64,000 nucleotides of DNA, taken from NCBI GenBank assembly GCA_038534135.1, contig JBCAXJ010000003.1:1-64000 (forward strand). The letters are read 5' to 3'. Position numbers and translations under genes: made by a program. Source of the DNA: Thermohalobaculum sp038534135. GTDB lineage: Bacteria; Pseudomonadota; Alphaproteobacteria; Rhodobacterales; Rhodobacteraceae. The notes under the pieces were generated by a model. The model was not told the origin of the DNA. It saw nothing but the letters and a program-made list of their open reading frames with translations, and did not search any database. This document shows positions 9,609-17,773 of this stretch, piece by piece (positions within the stretch are counted from its first letter, which is position 1; each line of letters opens with the position of its first letter).

Positions 9609-11310
9609 CGCATCCTCCGCTGTCCGATGGCTGCAAGGCGTCAGCGTCCTTCACGTTGACGGCACCCGCCTCTGCGGTCTTTTTCTCGTGTTCTTCGGGC
9701 TGGCTCGCGATGAACTTGAGGGCGTTCCGGCCCGGCAGGAAAAAGTATCCGCCGGCCCGAACTTCGACGAGTTGCCTGGTCCCGCGCTCGGTCCACCGCG
9801 TGAAGGGTCTGGCGGGAAAGCTGATGCGGGTGTCGATTGCCGGGGCGAGGATCGCATCGCGCTCGCCCTCCAGGTCGCCGAAAGCGGGGTTGTTGATCCA
9901 GCTGTCCTGGATGAATTCGAACTGTCCGGCGATGTCAGCGTTCAGGCAGATGAAGAAAAGGCCGCGGTCGCCCTTGCCGTTGAAACGCTGGAAGTCGCCC
10001 GGTGCCTCGCGCGGGCCGTAGATCCGGCTGCGCCTCAGGATCCGGTGCTGTTTCGAAAGTCTCAGGGCCGTGTCGGGATCGGGTTCCAGCGAGTCTCTCG
10101 GGTTGGCCCGGCGCACATGCGACCCGATAGGGCAGTGAAGCCCCGCCGGGTCCATGTGATGAAACCCGAAATCGTTCTTGTTCCCGTCGGCATCCGCCGG
10201 ACCCACGTCCTTGGCCAGCGGTTCGCCACTCAGCGCTCGGCCCATCAGCAGACCGGCGGCGCGCGTCAGCAGCCTGGTCGATGTGTCATTGGGGTCCCCG
10301 TCATCGGCACGGTCCAGTGCGTCCAATTCGGGCGTCGTGGCAATCAGGCGCGCGACTTGCTGGACAGTCCGGTCGAAGGTTCCGACGTTCTGGCGCAGCA
10401 CCCGAGCGACCAGATAGGTCCCGTTGCGGCCCAGGTCGTGGCGCCTGTCCGTGACATGACCATCGGCGTCACGCGCGGGCTTGAGCAATCCGTCGGGATC
10501 GCGGCAGCACGGCACCGTGGGCGTTTCCGGATACTCGTCACGTTCATTCTTGTAGCCCAGCACGAACTCTCCGGCCTGAACCTCGTGAAAGTCGCGCCAT
10601 CGCGGTGAAAGCTTGCGGTGCTTTTTCGTGCCGGGGAGGAGGGGCTGCGATATCCCGTCCTTGAAACCGAAATGTTCATGCGTGTTGTATTTTGTCCTGT
10701 GCCCGGCTTCGCGCGCGGCATCGTGCCCTTGAAACGGCACCTCCAGCCCGTCGGTCTCGACACTGATACCGGCGATGTACTTATCGATCTCGGCGCGATC
10801 ATGCGCGAAGATCATCAGCAGAATATGGATGTCGGGTTGCAGGACCCGGTCGTCGGTCGGGGCAGGCTCACCACTCTCGGTCAGATCGCTTCCACCCCAG
10901 ATCCACGCGCTGGAATGATTGCACTTCAGGTCACCCAGGATGCCCGCCCGGCGGCTCACTCCTTTTTTGGTGGACGGTGCCATGCCTTCGCGGAACGGAT
11001 CATCAAAACGGGCCAGATCCTCATGGTGCAGGCCCAGCGCGCGCAGCCCGTCAAAGCTGAAGGCGATGTTGAAGTGCAGCTTCGCGTGCGCCATCGGGCC
11101 AAGTGCCGTCCCGCCCTCGATCGAATAGATGTCCCACGTGGTCCGAATGCGGGGTTCCAGCGCTTGCAGCCACGCCTTCGCCTTCTTTGCGTCCCGAATC
11201 GTCAGGATCACATGCGCCGACTGATGCCAGAGTTTGAACGGGCGCCGCACGATCGCCTGGACATCGTCCCACTCGACGTCGTCACTCAAGGTCAGCCGAT
11301 CTGGGGACAT
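9601..11310 (-). CDS. Dyp-type heme peroxidase
   Basis: This protein belongs to the dye-decolorizing peroxidase family, which uses H2O2 and heme b. The hallmark GFKDGISQP (GxxDG, catalytic Asp) lies near residue 215. The proximal-His region reads PIGSHVRRANPRD near residue 400. At 569 residues it is longer than compact bacterial Dyp enzymes (around 300) and closer in size to the extended type. No signal peptide is visible, so it is predicted cytoplasmic. It lies five bases after the membrane-protein gene and overlaps the GMC gene, so tight co-expression is expected. Confidence 0.9.
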   Translation of the reverse strand: MSPDRLTLSDDVEWDDVQAIVRRPFKLWHQSAHVILTIRDAKKAKAWLQALEPRIRTTWDIYSIEGGTALGPMAHAKLHFNIAFSFDGLRALGLHHEDLARFDDPFREGMAPSTKKGVSRRAGILGDLKCNHSSAWIWGGSDLTESGEPAPTDDRVLQPDIHILLMIFAHDRAEIDKYIAGISVETDGLEVPFQGHDAAREAGHRTKYNTHEHFGFKDGISQPLLPGTKKHRKLSPRWRDFHEVQAGEFVLGYKNERDEYPETPTVPCCRDPDGLLKPARDADGHVTDRRHDLGRNGTYLVARVLRQNVGTFDRTVQQVARLIATTPELDALDRADDGDPNDTSTRLLTRAAGLLMGRALSGEPLAKDVGPADADGNKNDFGFHHMDPAGLHCPIGSHVRRANPRDSLEPDPDTALRLSKQHRILRRSRIYGPREAPGDFQRFNGKGDRGLFFICLNADIAGQFEFIQDSWINNPAFGDLEGERDAILAPAIDTRISFPARPFTRWTERGTRQLVEVRAGGYFFLPGRNALKFIASQPEEHEKKTAEAGAVNVKDADALQPSDSGGCDA

Positions 11311-11315
11311 GGCAC

Positions 11316-13556
11316 CTATATCCTGCTGAAAAGGTCTTCGAGTTCGTCCGTGCGGAGCGTGCGGAACAGATCGCGCCGGATGCGGGTATTGTCGTTGATG
11401 TTCGGGACGCTCAGGTCGGTATAGGCGCCGTACCAGGCCAGCGTTTCGATCTGGCTCTTGCGGACATAGGCCTTGAACGGTTGCTCATAGGCCGCCCCGC
11501 AGAAGAGCAACAGCTTCGAGCGCGGGAACCCGACACCATCGTGCTTTGTCTCGAGAAGTCTTTGTTCGCACGCCGTCAGCGGCAGATAGGTGTTCGTCCA
11601 GATTGCGTTGACACCGATATAGGCGTTCAGATCGCTGAACTCGCCCAGATAGCTGTCCCAGGCGCCGACATAATTCGTCAGGAACACCAATCGATGGCCA
11701 TCGTCCAACAGCAGCCACCGGGCCGAGAAGATCGTCGGAATACCACCGAGCTTGCCCTTGTTGTCGAAGTACCGGGCGACGAAGTTCACCAGCCACAGGA
11801 TCACACGCAGGTACAGCCTGCGCGTGCCGCTTTTGACCAGGGTCACACTGGCGAAGTGGTTCTGATTGCGGTGCGTGTGATGTTCCTCGCGCGCTTGAGC
11901 CTTGCTGTTGCTGATGTTGCGCCGAGCCAGTTCCGCGGCCCGGGCATAGGTGTTGTCCTCGCGCTTCTGGAGACCGTGCGCGATGATCAAGATCGCGTCC
12001 TTGACGGCGAGCGCGAGGGCCATTGCGGATGCGGCCAGGATCGCCAGTGCCGCGAGCCATCCGAGCAGACAGAAACCAACAGCTGCCAACCCCCCATGGC
12101 CGGTCAAAGGCAAGACAGTCTCGACGACGGCGATGAACGGGAGATACAGCACGAGCCATCCCGCACGCCCGGCCATATTGAGGTGATCGAGGCACTCGCG
12201 GTCTCGGGCGCGCTTCAGGGCTGCTTCCCGGGTCACGAACGGGCCGATCTCCAGGCGGCGCAGCACCGGAGCGCGCAGGATTCGCAGCCCGTAGAAAGCG
12301 CCCATCACCAGCAGAGTGACGACTGCCCAGAACGCAATTTCCGAGGACCACCCGAAGGGCGGCGTCCCATCGGCGCGCTCCAAGTAATGAAACGCAAATG
12401 CGCCGCCTGTGATCAAGATCGCCCATCTCCAGACCGCCAGGACGAGGCGCGCGAACTCCTCCTTCAAGTAGTAAGCGCCGCGCTCGAACCGGGGCCACGT
12501 GGCAGGAGCAAGCCACGTGCGCAAGCGCCGAAGCCAGTACCATGTGACGACCAGAAAGGCCCACGCCCAGAACAGCTTGTCGACATCGTTGTCGAGAAGA
12601 CCGCTCACCGATTGCGCGATCACCGGAAGACCCGCCCCGGCAAGTGACAGTAGGCCCCAGCCGATTGCCAGAAAGATCACGCCAACCAGCGCGAACAGCG
12701 AGCGCCAGATCAGCCAACCATAGGTTACGGAGGCTGGAAAACTCGGGCGTTCCTCGGTCAAATTGAGGCGCGGGTCCCGGCGAACGACATTGCGAAGCTC
12801 GCGTTGCAAATCCCGGAACCGGGCTGCGGGGCGGTTGCGCAGATCCTCGTCCGGGTCGTCGGCATCATCGGAAGCGCCGCAAGACGCTTGGCTCGTCGGA
12901 CCGCCTTCTACCTCGGGATTTCCATAGCGGCTGTGCAGGTGTGCAGACAGCCGATCCCGCAACTCGGCTTCCGATTTGATCTCGCTGATCGAGCGTCCGG
13001 GCACGCCTGAGAAGTAGGCATCGTGCGGGATGTGTTTGCGGACCAGAAAGTCCGCGACAAGGCCGGGGTTCTCGAACGGGTTCCGTGGAAAGCCCGCGCA
13101 GTTGGAGAAGATTTTGCAAAGGCTGGTAAAATTGGTCGTCAGAAGGTCGCCGACGAAATCCTCGATCGGGCCATCGAACGTTGCCTCCATGATCAAGAGC
13201 GCGGGCAGGGGCTTTTCCTCGCCGGTGCGGAAGCATGTGACGGTTTCGGCCCTGGCGATGACGAAAGCGCAGCAGTGCAGGCTCGGCAGTTGCGCGAACT
13301 TGAAATCCTGGTCCCTGGCGCTGCCCTCGCAGGTGCAGACCGCCTTCTGCGTCTCGTCGCGGGGGCCGACCTGGCTCGGATGCGCGTCGACGCAACGGCA
13401 GGTCGTGGGGTGTTCACAGATCTCCTTTGGATGGCGCGCGCAGTCCTCCGGGCCGTGCCACTTCTGATCGATCTTGTCGCGCAACAGGCCTTCCAGCGCA
13501 TCGACCTTCCCGCACGCGATCGGCGCGACGACGGTCATGATGCCGGGTTCTAGCAT
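11316..13556 (-). CDS. Large membrane protein with two similar soluble lobes
   Basis: I do not know a named function for this 746-residue protein. A soluble N-terminal domain is rich in Cys and His. It is followed by about six hydrophobic segments between roughly residues 290 and 560, then a soluble C-terminal domain. The two soluble domains look related: LLIMEATFDGPIEDFVGDLL in the N-lobe parallels LVFLTNYVGAWDSYLGEFSDL in the C-lobe. I recall similar ferredoxin-fold-like domains in proteins encoded next to Dyp peroxidases, but could not verify this. The start ATGCTAG overlaps the P450 stop; an in-frame ATG at 13538 is the alternative. Its position between a P450 and a peroxidase suggests a membrane scaffold or substrate conduit. 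Confidence 0.7.
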   Translation of the reverse strand: MLEPGIMTVVAPIACGKVDALEGLLRDKIDQKWHGPEDCARHPKEICEHPTTCRCVDAHPSQVGPRDETQKAVCTCEGSARDQDFKFAQLPSLHCCAFVIARAETVTCFRTGEEKPLPALLIMEATFDGPIEDFVGDLLTTNFTSLCKIFSNCAGFPRNPFENPGLVADFLVRKHIPHDAYFSGVPGRSISEIKSEAELRDRLSAHLHSRYGNPEVEGGPTSQASCGASDDADDPDEDLRNRPAARFRDLQRELRNVVRRDPRLNLTEERPSFPASVTYGWLIWRSLFALVGVIFLAIGWGLLSLAGAGLPVIAQSVSGLLDNDVDKLFWAWAFLVVTWYWLRRLRTWLAPATWPRFERGAYYLKEEFARLVLAVWRWAILITGGAFAFHYLERADGTPPFGWSSEIAFWAVVTLLVMGAFYGLRILRAPVLRRLEIGPFVTREAALKRARDRECLDHLNMAGRAGWLVLYLPFIAVVETVLPLTGHGGLAAVGFCLLGWLAALAILAASAMALALAVKDAILIIAHGLQKREDNTYARAAELARRNISNSKAQAREEHHTHRNQNHFASVTLVKSGTRRLYLRVILWLVNFVARYFDNKGKLGGIPTIFSARWLLLDDGHRLVFLTNYVGAWDSYLGEFSDLNAYIGVNAIWTNTYLPLTACEQRLLETKHDGVGFPRSKLLLFCGAAYEQPFKAYVRKSQIETLAWYGAYTDLSVPNINDNTRIRRDLFRTLRTDELEDLFSRI

Positions 13557-15085
13557 CTTTCGAACCGCAATCCGGCAACGGCTGGGCCGTCGTACTCGAT
13601 CCCTTCGCAGCGCCTGTATTTGGCCGAGATGACCTCGTCCGAGAAGAACGCTGCTGCGATTTCGATCATCATGGCCTCGGCCATGTGCCGTCCGACACAT
13701 TCATGTGGCCCGGCACCGAAGTGCAGGTAGTCGTCCTTGTTGCGGCTCTTCGGGCGGAAGCATCCCGGGTTGCGAAAGGTGTCATCGTCGTGCATCGCCG
13801 CCAGAAGCAGCGGCAGTACCCGGGACCCGCCGCGCACCCGCGTTCTATGGCAGGTGTCGGGTGCAAGCAGCGTATCGCGCAGCACCGTCCGGATGCCGAG
13901 CATGGGCAGCATCGGGTGCCAGCGCAGGGCCTCGAAGACCACCAGCAGCATCTCGTTGCGCCGAAGATCGAGCCTGGCGCGGGTTCGGTCGTCGATTGTT
14001 TCGGGAGACCTCTCGCATTCTTCCGCCAGAGCCGCATAATCGCGCGCAGCCCGGCAGGCGATGTTCCACCGGTCAGGTTTCCGGCAGATCTGATAGATGG
14101 CCTGGGTCATTGCACGGGCGGTCGTGACGCTGCCGAAGACCGTCAGCGTCGCCATGTTGCGGATCACCCAGTTGCGCTCACGCGGTGTCGGCTCACCCAG
14201 TGCGTCGTCGGACAGTTGCCGGATCAGGCGATCAGTGATCGTCCAGTCCTCTGGCGGCTTCGGATTATTCCCCGGCTGCTTGAAGCACGCGATCGCCGCA
14301 TCTACCCGATGCGCTGCCAATCCGATCATCCGGTCGCCCGCCAGACGGGCTTCGCGCTCTTCGACGCTGCCCCGGACGGGTCCTTGAAAGACCTGGCTGG
14401 CAAGCTTCCGCACGATTGGGCGCATGTGGTCGCGCTGACAGCAAATTTCACTCGGAACGCCGATGCCGAGATAGCATTGCGCCACATCCAGCGTGACGTC
14501 TTCGCACATCCTGGCGATGTTCAGTGCGCGCATCCCGGATCGATCCGACGGGAGCGCCGAGCGCATCCGTGCGCGCACAATCCGCCGAATCCTGGCGTGA
14601 TCCCGCGCATGATCGCAGTCGAGCGCGCGTTCCAGATGCGTGCGTTCTTCGGTGTGTCTGCGCGGCCAGTCGATCGCCAGCACGTTTTCACCCGCCGGCA
14701 GACGTGGGCTCATGTCCTCGGCGCCGTTCAGGTCTTCGGTCCGCTCCAGCGCGTTTCTCAGATCCTGTGCCCGCAGGGGCACCACCAGACGTCCGATGCG
14801 CGGAACCGGATGGATCCGGCGCGCAATCCGGGCAAGCGCGCGGATCAGCCAAAGCAATGCAGGCTTCGACAGGACATGAAAAAGCGCGAAGTAGAGGTCC
14901 CGCTGCAGCGCGTGCAATGCGATGTGGAGCCATCGCAAAAACCACCAACGGTTCCACTTGGGCAATCCCAGCGCATCCCGGTCTTTGCACGTAACTTCGA
15001 GATTCACCGGACATCCGTGCGGCGCGCAACATACACCGCTGCCGCCGTCCGCATTCTGCGGTTGGGTCGTGCCAGAGGCCCCCAT
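13550..15085 (-). CDS. Cytochrome P450
   Basis: This is a heme-thiolate monooxygenase. The C-terminal Cys loop is FGAGPHECVG (FxxGxxxCxG), and the K-helix EALR (ExxR) lies about 100 residues before it. The I-helix is atypical: FGSVTTARAM replaces the usual AGxET-like run, so the proton-delivery acid is not obvious. An N-terminal region of about 60 residues has Cys-rich and then hydrophobic/amphipathic segments (LHIALHALQRDLYFALFHVL), suggesting membrane association. At 511 residues it is longer than soluble bacterial P450s. It is the first gene of a four-gene operon. No ferredoxin or reductase partner is encoded nearby. Confidence 0.9.
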   Translation of the reverse strand: MGASGTTQPQNADGGSGVCCAPHGCPVNLEVTCKDRDALGLPKWNRWWFLRWLHIALHALQRDLYFALFHVLSKPALLWLIRALARIARRIHPVPRIGRLVVPLRAQDLRNALERTEDLNGAEDMSPRLPAGENVLAIDWPRRHTEERTHLERALDCDHARDHARIRRIVRARMRSALPSDRSGMRALNIARMCEDVTLDVAQCYLGIGVPSEICCQRDHMRPIVRKLASQVFQGPVRGSVEEREARLAGDRMIGLAAHRVDAAIACFKQPGNNPKPPEDWTITDRLIRQLSDDALGEPTPRERNWVIRNMATLTVFGSVTTARAMTQAIYQICRKPDRWNIACRAARDYAALAEECERSPETIDDRTRARLDLRRNEMLLVVFEALRWHPMLPMLGIRTVLRDTLLAPDTCHRTRVRGGSRVLPLLLAAMHDDDTFRNPGCFRPKSRNKDDYLHFGAGPHECVGRHMAEAMMIEIAAAFFSDEVISAKYRRCEGIEYDGPAVAGLRFERC

Positions 15086-15152
15086 CGCCCTCAGCTCCCG
15101 AAATCAGATTTCCCCTACTGATCCGACGCTATGGATAATTGGCGATTCTGAG

Positions 15153-15168
15153 TGTGGTATTTCCCACA
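15153..15168. promoter_or_regulatory. Perfect CRP/FNR-type palindrome TGTGG-N6-CCACA
   Basis: TGTGG TATTTC CCACA has two perfect 5-bp arms and a 6-bp spacer, the geometry of CRP-family operators (TGTGA-N6-TCACA). It lies 68 bases upstream of the P450 start and about 180 bases before the divergent Crp/Fnr gene. The regulator's recognition helix keeps the CRP-type HREAVSRE pattern (Arg-Glu...Arg). I infer that the adjacent regulator binds here. Confidence 0.6.
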
Positions 15169-15347
15169 TTTTTGAGTACGGCGCGCGCGAATACAGCGTG
15201 AGTATCAATTCTGTTGACCGAAATACAGCCAAGGGTTGTTTTTTGATTTCGTTATACGTTCTCTTAGGTTGGTCGGATTGCGTCGCCATCCCATCCTCTG
15301 TTACGCAAAACGCTCCCGATGTATGCGGCATTGGCCGGGGGGCGCTG

Positions 15348-16022
15348 ATGGCAGAACTGCAATTTCTCGACGGATTGGACCCAGAGATACGCACCCGGCT
15401 GCGAGAGCGCGTCAAGGAATCCACCCACAAGCGCGACGATGTCGTGATCTCGCAGAATGATGAGACGCTGGATGTCTTTTTCGTGCTCAGCGGATTGGCC
15501 CGTGCGACCGGTCTGTCCGAGGAAGGCAAGCTCGTCGCCTATCGTGAAATCCCGGAAGGCGCTATTTTTGGCGAGCTTTCGGCGATCGATGGTCGGCCCC
15601 GGTCGGCGAACGTGATTGCGGTCAGGGATCTGACGGTCGGTCGGATGGCGCAAGCCGACTTTCGCAACCTCATCGACACGGATGATGCCTTTCGATGGGC
15701 TGTGCTCGACTATCTGACGGCGCAGTCCCGCACGATGACCGACAGGATCTTCGAGTTTTCGACGATGCTGGTGCGCGATCGGTTGATTGCCGAGTTGCTG
15801 CGTCTCGCCGAAGCCGCTGGCGCGTCCGAGGGACGGATCGAATTGCATCCCGCACCGACGCATTTCGATCTGGCGGCACGGATCAGCACGCACCGCGAGG
15901 CCGTGTCCCGCGAAATGAGCAAGTTTTCGCGCGCGAAGCTGGTCACGAAGCAACTGAAGACGCTGATCATTCACGATGTCGATGCGTTGCGTGCCGAACG
16001 AGAAGATCGCAACAGTGGGTGA
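15348..16022 (+). CDS. Crp/Fnr-family transcriptional regulator
   Basis: An N-terminal cyclic-nucleotide-binding-like beta barrel (VVISQNDETLDVFFVLSG and PEGAIFGELSAIDGRPRSA) is followed by a long dimerisation helix. A C-terminal winged helix has DLAARISTHREAVSREMSKF. The barrel retains GELSAIDGRPRSA, close to the cAMP-binding phosphate cassette (GE-L...R-A). No N-terminal Cys cluster is present, so it is CRP-like rather than FNR-like. The ATG at 15348 is chosen because homology begins there; upstream codons in the same frame read through the promoter. The protein has 224 residues. It is divergent from the P450 operon and is its likely regulator. Confidence 0.88.
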   Translation: MAELQFLDGLDPEIRTRLRERVKESTHKRDDVVISQNDETLDVFFVLSGLARATGLSEEGKLVAYREIPEGAIFGELSAIDGRPRSANVIAVRDLTVGRMAQADFRNLIDTDDAFRWAVLDYLTAQSRTMTDRIFEFSTMLVRDRLIAELLRLAEAAGASEGRIELHPAPTHFDLAARISTHREAVSREMSKFSRAKLVTKQLKTLIIHDVDALRAEREDRNSG

Positions 16023-16070
16023 CGGTTTCAGACACCGTTCAGCTTGGATGCAGTACACGCCGACCCCAAC

Positions 16071-17114
16071 GTGAGGAAGCTAGACGCCAAACCGGGACGG
16101 TTATGCTGGATCCTGAGTGTTGCCAGCATTTGCTTTGTGCTGGAGGTTCGGGGCGCTGACGCGCAGGGTACGCAAGCAACAACTTCCGAAACCGGCCTTG
16201 GCGCGTCGATCAATTTCAGATCCATCCTGGATGCCGCACGGCAAGCTGCCCCAAATGCCCAATTTCTGGATGCCGAACGGATTGAAGAGCCGCGGCGGAC
16301 GATCTTTGACATCCTGTTCCTGGACAATCTGGGTCATTTGATCTCGGTGCGTGTGGATGCCCGGACGAAAACCGTGGTCGACGTGCAAGGGACCGAAAGC
16401 CCCGGGTCTTTTGATGGACCCGCAAGCGATTCCCCGACCGGGACGGGTAACGCAAGTGGTGCAGCCGGGACGGCAGGTATTGGTGAGGGCGCTCCGGGGG
16501 CCGGCGCACCCGCAGAGGGGCCTTCGGGTGCCAGCTCGATTGGTGGTCCGGCTGACGGCTCACTGGGAGAGTCTGTTGGGGATGCGTCTGGTAGCGGGTC
16601 CGGTCGTGGCGACACTTCTGGTGGCGGAGGCGGTCCTGGCGGCGGAGGTGGCTCTGGCGGCGGAGGTGGCTCTGGCGGTGGAGGCGGTCCTGGCGGTGGA
16701 GGTGGCTCTGGCGGCGGCGGCGGTCCTGGCGGCGGCGGCGGTCCTGGCGGCGGCGGCGGTACTGGCGGCGGAGGCGGCTCTGGCGGTGGAGGCGGTTCGG
16801 GCGGCGGCGGCGGTTCTGGCGGCGGAGGCGGTTCTGGCGGCGGTGGCGGTTCTGGCGGCGGCGGTGGCTCTGGTGGTGGAGGCGGTTCTGGCGGTGGAGG
16901 TGGCTCTGGCGGCGGAGGCGGCTCTGGCGGTGGAGGCGGCTCTGGTGGCGGAGGCGGCTCTGGTGGCGGCGGTGGTTCTAGCGGTGTAGGCGGTTCTGGC
17001 GCTGGTTCTGGTGGCGGAGGCGGCCCCGGTGGTGGTGGCGGGCGTGGCGGACGCGGTGGTGGCTCCGGAGGCGGCGGCGGCGGCTCCGGCGGCGGCAACG
17101 GAGGACGCCGCTGA
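16071..17114 (+). CDS. Exported PepSY-like protein with polyglycine repeat tail
   Basis: A predicted signal peptide (MRKLDAKPGRLCWILS..., cleavage near ADAQ-G) precedes a PepSY-like domain. Its signature segment IFDILFLDNLGHLISVRVDARTKTVVDVQ ends at roughly residue 105. A linker and then about 170 residues of nearly pure Gly follow, built mostly from GGGGGS/GGGGGP hexapeptides. GTG at 16071 is preferred because it opens a clean signal peptide; a TTG at 16044 is the alternative. The stop overlaps the response-regulator ATG (TGATG). PepSY proteins are often encoded next to two-component systems and may act as periplasmic inhibitors or sensors; the Gly tail is unusual. Confidence 0.7.
   Translation: MRKLDAKPGRLCWILSVASICFVLEVRGADAQGTQATTSETGLGASINFRSILDAARQAAPNAQFLDAERIEEPRRTIFDILFLDNLGHLISVRVDARTKTVVDVQGTESPGSFDGPASDSPTGTGNASGAAGTAGIGEGAPGAGAPAEGPSGASSIGGPADGSLGESVGDASGSGSGRGDTSGGGGGPGGGGGSGGGGGSGGGGGPGGGGGSGGGGGPGGGGGPGGGGGTGGGGGSGGGGGSGGGGGSGGGGGSGGGGGSGGGGGSGGGGGSGGGGGSGGGGGSGGGGGSGGGGGSGGGGGSSGVGGSGAGSGGGGGPGGGGGRGGRGGGSGGGGGGSGGGNGGRR
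16620..16979 (+). repeat. 18-bp minisatellite encoding (GGGGG[S/P/T]) hexapeptides
   Basis: About twenty in-frame 18-base units of the type ggcggaggcggttctggc are arranged head to tail. Units differ mainly at third codon positions. Early units end in Pro, Ser or Thr and later ones only in Ser. Such arrays change length by slippage or recombination, so copy number may vary between strains or be mis-assembled. Irregular Gly-rich coding continues to about 17106. Confidence 0.9.
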
Positions 17115-17773
17115 TGCGGGTTCTGGTGATCGAAGACGATGCAGCACTTTCCGGACAGGTCGTCCGGGCACTGTCCGAGGCCGGGATAACGGCAGATGCG
17201 GCGCTGAACGGCGAGGATGGCTGCCATCTCGGAGAAACCGAACGATACGATGCCGTCGTCCTCGACCTCGGCTTGCCTGTCATGGACGGCACGTCGATCC
17301 TTCGCCAATGGCGGGCCGGGGGGATCCAAACCCCTGTTCTGATCCTGACCGCACGCGGAGGATGGCAGGACCGCGTCGAGGGTCTGAATGCCGGGGGTGA
17401 CGACTATCTCGGCAAACCCTTTCACATGGAAGAGTTGCTCGCACGCATCCGGGCGCTGATCCGGCGGTCGAGCGGCGTCGCCGAAAGCACGCTGCGCGCC
17501 GGCGATATTGCGCTCAACACGGTGTCCGGGACGGTGACTCGATCCGATGATCTGGTTCGCATGACTGCGACCGAGTTCAAGATCCTGTCGTCGTTGATGC
17601 TGCGCCCGGACCGGGTCCATACGAAGACCGAGCTTGCAGAAATGGTCTACGGCATGCACGAAGATCGCGACAGCAACACGATCGAAGTGTTCGTCGCGCG
17701 TCTGCGCCGCAAGCTTGGCGCCAAGCGGATCTTGACCGTACGGGGCCTGGGGTATCGAATCTCGACAGAATGA
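17114..17773 (+). CDS. OmpR/PhoP-type response regulator
   Basis: The receiver domain has VLVIEDD acidic residues near the N-terminus, the phospho-acceptor Asp in VVLDLGLPVMDG (about residue 51), the conserved Thr in LTARG and Lys in GKPF. The C-terminal winged helix ends in VFVARLRRKLGAK...VRGLGYRI, typical of OmpR/PhoB DNA-binding domains. The 219-residue length is normal. It overlaps the PepSY gene by one base and the kinase gene by four, so the three form a translationally coupled unit. CTGAAC direct repeats upstream of the heme peroxidase gene are a plausible target. Confidence 0.94.
   Translation: MRVLVIEDDAALSGQVVRALSEAGITADAALNGEDGCHLGETERYDAVVLDLGLPVMDGTSILRQWRAGGIQTPVLILTARGGWQDRVEGLNAGGDDYLGKPFHMEELLARIRALIRRSSGVAESTLRAGDIALNTVSGTVTRSDDLVRMTATEFKILSSLMLRPDRVHTKTELAEMVYGMHEDRDSNTIEVFVARLRRKLGAKRILTVRGLGYRISTE

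Noticed and set aside
14922..15347. Upstream extension of the Crp/Fnr reading frame
   Set aside because: It runs through the P450 start and the divergent promoter, and family homology begins only at 15348.
16334..17659. Long minus-strand proline-rich open frame opposite the Gly repeats
   Set aside because: It is the antisense shadow of the (GGX) minisatellite and the response regulator; no ribosome site or protein-like opening, and the plus strand has clear genes.
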